Positions 13,145 through 23,469 of a stretch of DNA of 64,000 bases are shown here, in pieces (within the stretch, counting starts at the first letter, position 1; the number at the start of each line of letters is the position of its first letter). The notes beneath the pieces were generated by a model. The model saw only the letters and a program-made list of their open reading frames with translations, was not told the DNA's origin and made no database searches. The position numbers and the translations under genes were made by a program. The DNA comes from Azadirachta indica (taxonomy: Eukaryota; Streptophyta; Magnoliopsida; Sapindales; Meliaceae), in the NCBI GenBank assembly GCA_022749755.1, contig CM040442.1, positions 10,948,457 to 11,012,456 on the forward strand. The letters run 5' to 3'.

Positions 13145-13490
13145 AATATGGATGGCAACGGGCCGGGGACGAGTCAGGGACCCCAATCTTCGGCCTCGTC
13201 CTTGAATAGGTTAGGGGATCCCCATCCCCAATCCATCTCTAGTTGGGCTTAATTGAAGAGGGGTCAGGGTTGTCATTGATTTCACCCTTAATCCACTTTT
13301 GACCCACTTTGATCCTACAAAATGAAGAATCAAATTGAATACTTTGAGAAAAATCACCACAACACTTATCACAACACCACTCATTCTTGTTCAATAAAAC
13401 ATTAAATAAAAGTAGTAAGGAGTGAGTGGTGTCTAATTGTGATGACAATAACACTGCATTAGAAAATTTTGTTTCCAAATTTATGATTTA
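13145..13490. mobile_element. hAT-like non-autonomous element fragment
   Basis: The start GGATGGCAACGGGCCGGGGA, followed by GGGGATCCCCATCCCCAATC, is the GC-rich end typical of a plant hAT (Ac/Ds-like) family. The tail phrase TGGTGTCTAATTGTGA near 13430 recurs at about 54085 in a second fragment that also begins with GGATCCCCATTTC phrases. An 80-residue-scale open frame on the minus strand here shows no family I recognise. The right terminus is not identifiable. Confidence 0.5.
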
Positions 13491-13950
13491 ATAATATAAA
13501 AAAATGTCAACTGCAGAGAAACAAACAAAGACAATAGCCTACAATAATACACACACACATGATAATATTATTCTCTTGATGATTTTAAGCTTTGGAATTG
13601 AATATTGATTTATTAAATTTTATGTTGATATGATAAATCAATCAATTTTACGTGGAATGTGCAAAAAAAAGTAACAAAGAGAAATAAACATACATAGACA
13701 CAAGGAGAAATAGAATTACCATGGGTCCAGTCGTAGAGGCACCAGAAGAGGCTGGATAGTGCATGAAGATTGCAGGGGAATTTAGTTCAGGGTTTCTTTT
13801 TTTTTTTTTTTTGGAAAAAATTTAATTCATGCTAGCCTTTTACTTTTTAATAGGGAAGCGATTCAGGCTAGGGAAAACTTGTAATCCTATCACTGATCCG
13901 CTTTCAAAATGGTAAAGGATTGCCCTTGATCACAAATTCAAATGGATCGT

Positions 13951-14247
13951 GTAATAACCCATGGCAAGAGTGATGTTCCCACATCACTGAGAGAGTTTTT
14001 GGGCTATGTGAATCTAAGCTACGAGGCTCCTTAACTTCTTAGATGCGTTTTAAAACTGTGAGGGAGACAAGGGTTCTCCTAAAGTGGACAATATTTAATA
14101 AGTGAGATCTCAGTCAAGCTGTGACAAATAGTAGTAGATCATTACATTCCTTGAGGTAACGTTTTGACATTAAAATTCTTTTAAAGATTTGTCCTAACAC
14201 CTTAGTTCGGCATTACCTTGGCATATACTGGATGCAAGATGTTACTT
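13951..14247 (+). repeat. Left LTR of the decayed element
   Basis: About 297 bp, starting TGTAATAACCC and ending just before the primer-binding-like TGGCATCAAAGC. It shares its first about 175 bp with the copy at 17264-17440. The copies are clearly diverged, so the insertion is old. Confidence 0.5.
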
Positions 14248-14259
14248 GTGGCATCAAAG
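14248..14259 (+). other. Primer-binding-site-like sequence (initiator tRNA-Met)
   Basis: TGGCATCAAAGC matches 10 of 12 bases of TGGTATCAGAGC, the complement of the initiator tRNA-Met 3' end used by many plant LTR retrotransposons. It directly follows the left terminal repeat. Confidence 0.45.
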
Positions 14260-15430
14260 CATAGGTTATGATTTTGTATACTTTTTATTAAATGTTAGTG
14301 ATAAGAATAAAGGTTTATACAAAACTTTGTGATTAGATTTATTATTTAGGTGATGGCTTAAAGAATTATTTTTCATATGAGTTATCAGAGTAGTGTAGTA
14401 GAAGCATGATTTATTCTAATTATCTAATTGAGACTTGTAGGTAGAGGATTTTGTTTTGATTGAGGTATCAGTGATAGTGAATTTTCAAGGTGAAATTCTT
14501 AAAAAAAGGAGAGAATTTATTGTCCCAATATACGTTATTTACTAGTATTATGAAATTGGTGAAAGGAATTATATGGGCCATCTTATTGGGTTTAATAAGT
14601 GGCTTTTGAGGATGAATTTATTGCATAAGTTTAATTTGTATTTGAAATTTGAAATCCAATAATATGTTGTTATATTTACAATCATTAAGGAATAAGGGTT
14701 CTTAATCTAAGAATTTGATAAGCATTGACTCATACTTATTTTATGAGGATATAGTTTAAAGTATTTCACATTGTTGAGGGATTTGATTCAAGGATTGTAG
14801 TGTATTAGCATTGAGACTTTTATTATGATTAACTTTTAGATTTGACTAAGATATATATATATATATATATATGTATATGATTTTGATACTAGTGAAATTT
14901 TAGTATCTAAGGAATATCTTTGATGTTCGGCTTTTATGGTTGCAAATTTTTGTAAAGGATGATTGGTTAAGTATTAATGCCTTAATGCTATTTGAGATTT
15001 GTAAGTTAAGTAATACTTTGAACCATTCAGATCTAGGTATGACAGTAATATTGAGTATATTATTTAAAGAGTTATCGAGGCATGCAATACATAATAGTTT
15101 ATCTTCATATGATTGATAAGATAGATTAAATTTTAATGATGAAATTTTTTTCGATGGGAAGATTGCAATACTCTAGATTTTAGTATTAAAGGGAATATAT
15201 ATATGTATATATATCTTTGTTATATATTACATGGGGATACTTGAGAATTTATAAGATGATTATATTTATTTTTTTTAGAGAAAATATTTTATTAGGATGA
15301 ATCTATTTATATTTTCAGAAGAACAGAACTACTGGATAATATGAATGTTATTGTGGGTAGAAAGTGAAAGTGAAATAGTTGAAATGTTTAATTGATATTA
15401 AGAAAACAAAATTCAAATTAATTTTTGCTT

Positions 15431-15655
15431 ATTACAAGGAAGGGGGAAAAGAAGAAAAGGAGAGAAAAGGAGGAGAAATGGAGAAGAAAAGAAGAGAAAG
15501 GAAGAGAAAAGAAAGAGAAGAAAGAAGAAGGGGAAAGAAAGAAGGAGAAGGAGCAGAAGAAGATGACTGAAAGAGGGACAGAAGGAGGAGAAAAGGAAGA
15601 GGAAGGAGAGAAAGAAGAGTTAGAAGAAGAAATGCAGAAATTAGAAAGATTTCAT
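15431..15655 (+). repeat. Long polypurine tract
   Basis: About 220 bp on the + strand are almost only A and G, with a few isolated T and C. Two overlapping frames would encode Glu/Lys/Arg-rich peptides; these are composition artefacts, not genes. The tract lies inside the decayed LTR element. Confidence 0.7.
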
Positions 15656-15929
15656 GGATTTGGTTAGAATTTTTGATTTATTGTGATATTTTAGTTTTAA
15701 GTTTTAGTAAATTATATTACATAATTTAGTTTTAATATTAGATTTGGTTAGAATATTTTTTTTGTGAATGGTATATTTTATTAGATGATTAAGTTTTTAA
15801 TTATTATTTATTATTGTTAAATTGATATTAGAAGATGATTTGGAGAAAAGGACACGTCTAAATAGGAGTAGGATTTTGATTTTAAAATTGAAAAATAGGT
15901 TGTTTTATTTATAATTAAAGTTATTGGTG

Positions 15930-16172
15930 GATTGTTATGAAATTTGGTATTTATTTGATTTATGGAGCAAATGAATATAAAAAATTTGGTGTTTTGCTAA
16001 TTTAAGGTTTAAATGAATGTTTATGAAAATTGATAACATATTTGATTTTAGTGATCAAATGAATTATTATGAAAGTTGATATTATATTTGATTTTAGAGG
16101 TTAAATGAATATTTACGAAATTTGATATTTTATTTGATTTAAGGGTTAATTGAATATTTATGAAAATTGGTG
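15930..16172 (+). repeat. Minisatellite, about 46-bp unit, roughly five copies
   Basis: Successive units start ATGAATGTTTATGAAAATTG, ATGAATTATTATGAAAGTTG and ATGAATATTTACGAAATTTG, each continuing into a TATTTGATTTTAG-like core and ending near GGTTAA. Clear units are 42, 46, 46 and 45 bp, with degenerate copies on both sides. It lies within the decayed LTR element. Confidence 0.65.
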
Positions 16173-17449
16173 GATTATTAAGTAATTGAATAAATTAATA
16201 ATTTTAAAATCAAATTAAATAATAATATTTTTTATAAATATTACTTTAATGAGAAAATTGTGAAATACGTGTTGCATTTATGTCAATGGATGATTTGATG
16301 GAAAATGTTATGTTTTCGAAAATTTGTAAACGTTATTGTGAATATAAATGTGAATTTGAAATAACTTTAAAATAAAAATCTATGGGTATGATTGTTGTGA
16401 TGTGAACCCGGTATTTACGGTGATGATCCCTAAAAATAATACCTCTAGAATACATTGGGGCAATGGTATTTTTAAAATATTTTTGTTGGATCAATGGTTA
16501 TTGAGAATAATACTCCTAAAGTTTGTTGGTTAGTTTTTAGAGTTATAATCCTTTAGAATAATGCCTCAGAAGTACAAAAGAAAATTAATTAATGAAAATT
16601 ATTTTAATGACAAAATAAATGAGTTTATGTTATTTTTATGAAAGTTAATTTTTGAGATGTAATTTGGTATTTTATTAAATTTGTCATTGAGAATTAGAAA
16701 GCATTTTTGTTGATAATAAATGAATAAATGTGTTCAGGTTATTTTATGAACATTTTGGAATATCTTTAAGATATTTTATCGTTTGGAATAAAAAAAGAAT
16801 TTTATGTGAATATTTGTTTATTTTCTTTAAAGTTGCCTTTATATGTAAATATCTACTAACCTTTAACTTACTTCTACTTTTCAAATTTTTGGTAATGTTG
16901 GAGATAGCGTATAAAGATCAATGGATTACTCTAGGAGAATGATATTGCCATCTTTTGAAATTTATGAGATTACACACCTGCACACAACACACACATATAT
17001 AGGTATGCAATTATGTATGTGTAATTGTACTTGTATTGTATGGTTTTAGTATGATCGTGTATATAGTATTGAAGTAACAGAAATCTTGATATTGATTGTA
17101 TTTATTGAGATATGTAAGTAAATAGTATTGGATTTCAATTGAGAGTTTTTAGTTTAATTTTAAAATTTAGTGCTTTTAAAGGATATGAAAAAAATTATAT
17201 GAGAGCTGACTTAGCAACGATAGGTGATAAGCCGCACACGTGAATGTGTGTCGTCTAAATTGGGTGGATTATAATAATCCATGGTAGGAGTCTCACATCA
17301 CTGAGAGAGTTCTTGAACTAGGTGTATATAAGCCGTAAGATTCCTTAACATTTTAGACTTGTTTTCAAACTTTAAGAGAACAAAGTTTCTCTAAAAGTTG
17401 ACAATATCTAATAAACGGGATCTTGATTGGGACCTGTTGCCCTTATGCC

Positions 17450-18081
17450 CATAAGAAAATTTTTTTAATATACTTTTTTAAATAAAATTTTTTCAGTAAA
17501 TTTTTTGCGAACAGAGTTTTTATAAGTAAAGTTATTAATTAAAAATTTATTAATATTTAGTTGTCACAAATAATTTTTTTAAAAAAATTAAATAATTATT
17601 TTAATAAATAAATTTTTAAAGGTATATTGAAAATAATATATATAATTTTTTAAAATAAAATAAATATATATAAACAAGTTAATTTTCTAAAAAGCCTGAA
17701 AAAAATTTTATTGTCAAAATCTTAAAATTTGAATTTTTTTAATAAGAGAGAAATTTTTTTTAATTCTTACGACTTTTTTCACATACTAGCCAAACGGTAT
17801 TAAAATAAATTAAAAAGTATTTTTAATATTAAAAAAGATCTATTTAATTTATGAAAAATCTGAATCAATAGGGCACTGGATTCTACTAAAAAGGATGCTG
17901 GGGACGGTGCGAACTGAAGTGATAAAAGTTGGACAATTATATAAAACTGTGTTAATTTTCTAATGTCTAAGGACTAAATTGTTTTTATCCCATCTATACA
18001 GTGACGAAATTCTTGCAGGGACTCAGAAAGTCTAGCAAACTGCCGTCTTTAGGAAGTCAAGCAAAGAGAAAGGAAGAAGCA
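17450..18081 (+). other. AT-rich spacer and 5' region of the PPR gene
   Basis: From 17450 to about 17870 the sequence resembles the 'GTCTGTTTGGT' family seen elsewhere in the window (phrases such as TTTTTATAAGTAAAGTT and CAAACGGTATTAAAATA), so it may be another MITE copy. From about 17880 composition turns gene-like. The reading frame is already open at 18001, but the first in-frame ATG is at 18082, so 18001-18081 is treated as 5' leader. Confidence 0.45.
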
Positions 18082-20520
18082 ATGGCGAGTCGACTGCATC
18101 ATCTTCCCAAATTGCCGTTCATTGCTCAACACAAACACCCTAGAATTCCCCCCTCTGTTACTCCCTCTATGCGTCTCTGTACAGAGCCATCAATCAACAA
18201 CAATAATCCTCCGCAAGACTTGGAACGCAATGAGCAAGTACGCCAACTACAAATCCTACTCCAGCAGAACCGCACTGAAACCGCTCAAAACCTAATCAAA
18301 ACCATCATTTGCTCAAAGAATTCACATTTCTCTTCACCCAATGATCTCTTTACTCTTTTCTCCGTCTCTTCGCCCTCTTTAAAACCCATTTTCGCTAACA
18401 TGCTCTTGTCAGTTTTGGCGTCGTTAAAGATGCCTACTCAAGGGACGCAGCTTTACTATTCTTTGAAAGCTGATGGTACGCTTCCTTCTTGGGCTTCTCT
18501 TAATGTTTTGCTTGAATGTTTGGTAAGTTGTAACCATTTTGATAAGACTCTTGAGTTGTTTGAGGAGATTTTGTGTTTGGGTTTTAGACCTGATAAGTTT
18601 ACTTACGGTAAAGCTGTTCAAGCTGCGGTGAAGATTGGTGATTTGAAGAGGGCTTGCGAGATTGTTGATGATATGAAGAGGAGGGGAACGAGTCCTAACG
18701 TATTTATATATAATGTTTTGATTAGTGGTTACTGTAAGGAGAAAAAAATAAGGGATGCAGAGAAGCTGTTTGATGAAATGTGTAATAGAAGGTTGGTGCC
18801 AACACGGATTACTTATAATACATTGGTTGATGGGTATTGCAAGGTTGGGGAGTTTGACAAGGCAATGGCTTTGAGAGAAAGAATGAAGAGTGAGAATGTG
18901 GAGGTCAATGTGGTTATGTTCAATTCATTAGTTAATGGGCTTTGTAAGGCAAAGAGGATGAAAGAGGCAAAGAGTGTTTTTAATGAAATGGAAGCTCATG
19001 GGTTTGTGCCTGATGGTTATACCTATAGTATCCTTTTTGATGGGTTTGCAAGGTGTGGTGATGGCGAGGGTGTGATGGAATTGTATGGAAAGCTGAGTGG
19101 AAGCAGGTTTAGGATGAATAGTTATACTTGTAGCATTTTGTTGAATGCATTATGCAAAGAAGGGAAGGTGGAGAAAGCAGAGGAGGTTTTGGAGAAAGAA
19201 ATTGAAAATGGGCTCGTTCCAAATGAGGTGATGTTCAACACTATTGTGAATGGATATTGTCGAAGGGGTGACATGAACAAAGCTATTTTGGCTATTGAGC
19301 AAATGGAAAATCGTGGGTTGAAACCAAATAGCATTGCTTTCAATTCTTTGATTGGCAAGTTTTGTGATTTGAGAGACATGGATAAGGCAGAGGGATGGGT
19401 AAAGAGAATGGTGGAGAAGGGCATTTCTCCAAATCTTGAGACGAATAATACCCTAATTGATGGCTACGGGCGAATGGGCCTTTTTGATAGGTGCTTCCAG
19501 AAACTTGAAGAAATGGAAAATTGTGGAATAAAGCCAAATGTTGTGAGCTATGGTTCTCTCATAAATTGTTTATGCAAGGATGGTAAGCTTCTTGAAGCTG
19601 AAATAGTCCTCAGGGATATGGAGGGCAGAGGGGTTCTTCCTAATGCTCAAATATATAATATGGTCATTGATGGTAGCTGCACAGCTGGGAAAATTAAAGA
19701 TGCTTTCAGGTTTTTTGATGAGATGGTGAAAAGAGAAATTTGTCCAACAGTTGTAACTTATAATGCCCTTATTAATGGGCTCTGCAAAAAGGGAAGGGTA
19801 AGGGACGCTGAAGATGTTCTTCCTCAAATAACAAGTACTGGTCTTAGTCCTGATGTGATTACATACAACTCACTGATCTCAGGTTATTGCAATGTAGGAA
19901 ACTCCCAAAAATGTCTTGAGCTATATGAAAACATGAAGAAGTTGAGCATCAAACCTACTGTGAAGACTTATCATCCTCTAATTAATGGGTGTATCAAGGA
20001 GGGAATTGTGGCTGTAGAGAAATTATTTAGTGAAATGTTGCAGATCAATTTGGTTCCTGATCTACCAGTGTATAATGCATTCATTCACTGTTGTGCTGAG
20101 CATGGAGATGTCAAAAAGGCAACTGCATTGCGTGATGAGATGGTGGACCGTGGAATTCATCCTGACAAGATGACTTACAATAGCTTGATTTTTGGGCACT
20201 TAAGAGAGGGAAATTTGTCTGAAGTAAAGGATCTTCTCAATGAGATGAAGGGCAGAGGATTGATCCCCAAAGCAGATACTTACAACATACTGGTAAAGGG
20301 ATTCTGTGACCTTAAGGATTTTGGTGGAGCTTACATTTGGTACAGAGAAATGTTTGAGAATGGTTTTGTCCCCAGTTTCTCTGTATACAATGAGCTTATT
20401 ACCGGCCTTAAGCAGGAAGGAAGGTTGCAAGAGGCCCAGATGGTATGCTATGATATGAGCCTGAAAGGAAAGGGTGCTTGGAGTGCTGATGAATATCACT
20501 CTGCTGTTGCCAAAATTTAG
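18082..20520 (+). CDS. P-class pentatricopeptide repeat protein, At5g12100-like, probably organellar
   Basis: An intact intronless 812-residue protein. P-class PPR proteins bind organellar RNA sequence-specifically and act in its processing, stability or translation. The N-terminus (MASRLHHLPKLPFIAQHKHP) is basic with no acidic residues, as in organelle targeting peptides. About 18 clear 35-residue PPR motifs follow from about residue 165 to near the end (pattern PNVFIYNVLISGYCKEKKI), one of them short (near IKPTVKTYHPLINGCIKEG), plus two weaker motifs before them. There is no E, DYW, SMR or LAGLIDADG tail. Length and motif-by-motif similarity match what I recall of Arabidopsis At5g12100, annotated as mitochondrial; the RNA target is unknown. 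The frame is open upstream to 18001, but without an ATG there, so 18082 is the start. Confidence 0.95.
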   Translation: MASRLHHLPKLPFIAQHKHPRIPPSVTPSMRLCTEPSINNNNPPQDLERNEQVRQLQILLQQNRTETAQNLIKTIICSKNSHFSSPNDLFTLFSVSSPSLKPIFANMLLSVLASLKMPTQGTQLYYSLKADGTLPSWASLNVLLECLVSCNHFDKTLELFEEILCLGFRPDKFTYGKAVQAAVKIGDLKRACEIVDDMKRRGTSPNVFIYNVLISGYCKEKKIRDAEKLFDEMCNRRLVPTRITYNTLVDGYCKVGEFDKAMALRERMKSENVEVNVVMFNSLVNGLCKAKRMKEAKSVFNEMEAHGFVPDGYTYSILFDGFARCGDGEGVMELYGKLSGSRFRMNSYTCSILLNALCKEGKVEKAEEVLEKEIENGLVPNEVMFNTIVNGYCRRGDMNKAILAIEQMENRGLKPNSIAFNSLIGKFCDLRDMDKAEGWVKRMVEKGISPNLETNNTLIDGYGRMGLFDRCFQKLEEMENCGIKPNVVSYGSLINCLCKDGKLLEAEIVLRDMEGRGVLPNAQIYNMVIDGSCTAGKIKDAFRFFDEMVKREICPTVVTYNALINGLCKKGRVRDAEDVLPQITSTGLSPDVITYNSLISGYCNVGNSQKCLELYENMKKLSIKPTVKTYHPLINGCIKEGIVAVEKLFSEMLQINLVPDLPVYNAFIHCCAEHGDVKKATALRDEMVDRGIHPDKMTYNSLIFGHLREGNLSEVKDLLNEMKGRGLIPKADTYNILVKGFCDLKDFGGAYIWYREMFENGFVPSFSVYNELITGLKQEGRLQEAQMVCYDMSLKGKGAWSADEYHSAVAKI

Positions 20521-23400
20521 ATTGATGTTTGGTGTGATTAACTACTCAGCATGCATTGATTAAGGCCTCAAGGAAAGCATGAAAAGCAGCCACATTAAGT
20601 GCTGTAATTAGATTACCATATTCGACACTGATTTTCCAAGCAGGCCTCATTTAATCTGGCGCACCATCTTTTTTTGTTTGCAACCCTTCATTGATTCTGG
20701 TTCAAACTGACTGGAAATAAGGTACGAACTGAAAGCTGAAAGCTCATCTTCCTTTTCTCCTACAAATTGGAGGGCACTGAATATGCATCTGGAAATGGCA
20801 TAAGTAAGTTATTTTATTGACATGCATGAGCATTAGTTATGTTGGAAAGCTTCTGCAGATACTAACTCATTGGACTACAGAAGAGTGGCAGATGATGCAA
20901 TTGCTAAGAAACTAAGAACACCTTTCCAAAACCAGGGAAAAAGTTACTAACTAACATAGATCATTGAACTTTATGCAATCATCTAATAAAAAGTAATTAC
21001 TGATTGTGAGAATCATCACTTTACTGGCCTCAGTTTTCCATGAAGAGTTGACTGAAAGTGAAACATTGATGGGCCAGTCAATTATGTACAAAATGAAATA
21101 GAATTTTTTTTTTTTTTTTTTTTGCTGAAGTATCTGCCAGATCTCTTGAATTGACTTGTTAGGAACTGCAATATTTTTGATGGATTATCAGGAATCTTTC
21201 CCAGAAATGTTGAGAAATTCATATGAAAGCTTGTGTGGACATAAATAGTTTTGAGGGATGCATGTCTTATATGTAAACCGTTTTGTCCAATTCCTAGCAA
21301 TTGTGTATGAAATATTAGTATAGCGCTTATGCTCTAGAGACTAGGTTCTAGTAAGAAACAGCTGATCTAATTCCTTATGATATTGTTACCTTAAAATCAA
21401 TGCCATTTAAGCTGGTGATGTAGCAGTGGCTTCCATACTGTTTTGCAGAGAACTCAGATTAGTGTTTGATGTAAAGAATGCTAGAAAGTCATTACATCAC
21501 CATTTTACTGTTGAGCTATGGGATCCTCCACTTATGAGTCTTTTGGTTTTAACTGCGAATTCTTACTGTTTTTGAATGTTGTTTTTCTTCAAAACTTGGC
21601 ACATCCACCCAGCAAAAGAGAAAAAAAACAAAAATAAGAAGAAAAACATTATCGCTAACTAATGTGCCTTTTGCCAAAGGAGGTTGTTTGAAAATAAAAC
21701 ATTGATGGCAACAAGATGAATATATAACTATAATTTTCTTTTTTCAATAAATTGGTAATACTCTATATAAATTTTAGTTCTTAAGTAGTTCATAATATTG
21801 TTATAACACAGGGCAGGCACATGAAGGAATGCTGCTCCAAATGCAGTTTGGAGGAAGGAAAGATATAACTGCAATTAAGCGTACAGATTTTGCTGGCTGT
21901 GCTAGTCTCGAAAGCTGGATATTTTGCATATCTGTCCTGCTAGTCCAACAGTATCTTATACTCACTGTTGTTTGAGTAATATTTATATTTTGCTTTAAAT
22001 GTAATTCATTCCTTAGAACAAAATAAAGAACAGAATGGTTGTTGTCATTTGGTTAACTTCAAGGAAGCCTTGTTCTGTTTGTGATTGTTACCAATTGATT
22101 GTTTTATGTAAGTTTCTTTTATGTTGTATCAACTTAGCAAGATCTTTAGTGATTTAAGTTCAACCAGTTCTGAAACATGCTTACCGGCTGAAAATGTGAA
22201 GCAATTGCCAGTCTTTCTATTGGTAATAATAATAGTTGTATAGATTTTTTATGTTTTTCCTACAGATGAATTCCTTAGTACTTTTCTCATTGTCATAAGC
22301 TCATCTGCGTCCTTTCACAGGCAACTGTTCTGGTCTGTGAAGTTATGTTTCAGGAACTTTTCTTATATCTTCTATCTACCATTGCAGCTGGAATTGAAAG
22401 GTGAACTTTTCTTGGAAATTTGTTTCTCTTTTTAGATGATTGTGTGATCTTGTCTACATTTCAAGTAGTATTCACATTTGTTTTCAAGCATGTGAGCAAA
22501 TAATGAAAATCAACTGTAACTTCTTTTCTTCTTGATGAGAAGAGGGTAATAGACTCTAATTGAAACTTTTGTTCTGGTCACTGGTTTCTTGATTCAGTTA
22601 TGGATCGCACTTGCAAGTAAGTTTTACCGGGTAAACTAGTTCCAAAAGAACCAAGTGCCCATGCTTCCAAGCAGAATATATAATGTTAAATTGCTGGGTT
22701 TGAACTTCATAATTTGCAGACAGCGCTCTGAAAATACTCTAAACTAGCCTGGCAAAGGGTATTTAGCTGTTACTTCAAAATCATGCTTTCATTTTTCCTC
22801 CTTTAAATGTCCTCAAGTCTCATTAATATCTTTCAGATTTATTTTCAGGTTGTACTTTGAGTCAATCTACCATTAGGATTACTGGAGGGACAAAGGCTAT
22901 CGGCATTTGGTGGCTGGTAGAGTAAATGAACTGATTGTCATTGAGATACTTAGATATGCTATAAAGGTTAAAGCAGCCAAGGAGTCAACTTAAAACTGAG
23001 ATGACCACCTCCATATTTTTATTTTCTCTCTGTCTACCTATGCAATATAGGCATTTACTGCAACATAGAATAACACGTTCTTGTTTGACCTCCCTTTGTC
23101 ATTTGGTTTACATATGTTGACAGAGTTCATTTATTAGAACTTGGATTATATAGATGCTCGTCTTTTATGACTCTGTGATGTTACTTTAGGGATAAGAATT
23201 TTCTTATTTCTTAATGTGTGAACCATTCTATTCTTGATGGTGGTGTGATCTCTGAGGTACCAGACTATCATCACCAAATAAATGAGCTAAAAAGTAATAC
23301 AATTGCTTACTAGAAGTTAATTTCCATACAAATAAAGGAAGTCTACAAATTACACATACATTACTCTTTTAAGTTTCACTACAACAGGAGCAACTGTCAA
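20521..23400 (+). other. 3' region of the PPR gene and spacer, no protein recognised
   Basis: This 2.9-kb stretch is less AT-rich than the deeper intergenic DNA and resembles transcribed non-coding sequence; long, sometimes spliced 3' UTRs are known for PPR genes. No open frame of note is present. AATAAA occurs at about 22021. A run of about 20 T lies at 21104-21123. The extent of any transcript cannot be read from sequence alone. Confidence 0.4.
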
Positions 23401-23469
23401 TGGTATGTTATACATACTGATTGGTGATTCAGAAATCTTCTTGTTTGTGAAGTATGACTACTTCACTGG

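Larger units (their letters stand above)
13951..17440 (+). mobile_element. Decayed LTR retrotransposon (probable Ty3/gypsy type)
   Basis: Two direct copies of a terminal sequence lie about 3.3 kb apart: 13951-14247, starting TGTAATAACCCATGG, and 17264-17440, starting TTATAATAATCCATGG. Both continue CATCACTGAGAGAGTT, then TCCTTAAC and GACAATAT..TAATAA..GATCT. At about 14248 the left copy is followed by TGGCATCAAAGC, close to the initiator-tRNA-Met primer binding site TGGTATCAGAGC. Internal frames are destroyed; a stretch near 14600 vaguely resembles a retroviral-type protease neighbourhood, but I cannot support it. The right copy is incomplete, being cut at about 17440. The gypsy assignment is inference. 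Confidence 0.55.

Noticed and set aside
13239..13478. 79-codon minus-strand frame (ETKFSNAVLLSSQLDTTHSL)
   Set aside because: Lies inside a hAT-like non-autonomous fragment and shows no transposase or other known motif.
14854..14876. (TA)n tracts as CRISPR, origin or regulatory features (here and at about 32399, 38627, 40260, 45392, 45622, 54234, 63642)
   Set aside because: Ordinary microsatellites in an AT-rich plant genome; no ordered spacers or conserved context.
15379..15667. Glu/Lys/Arg-rich frames
   Set aside because: Direct result of a polypurine tract; any frame through it looks like a charged helix.
18001..18081. Upstream extension of the PPR frame from a GTG
   Set aside because: Plant nuclear genes rarely start at GTG; the first ATG at 18082 begins a good organelle-targeting peptide.
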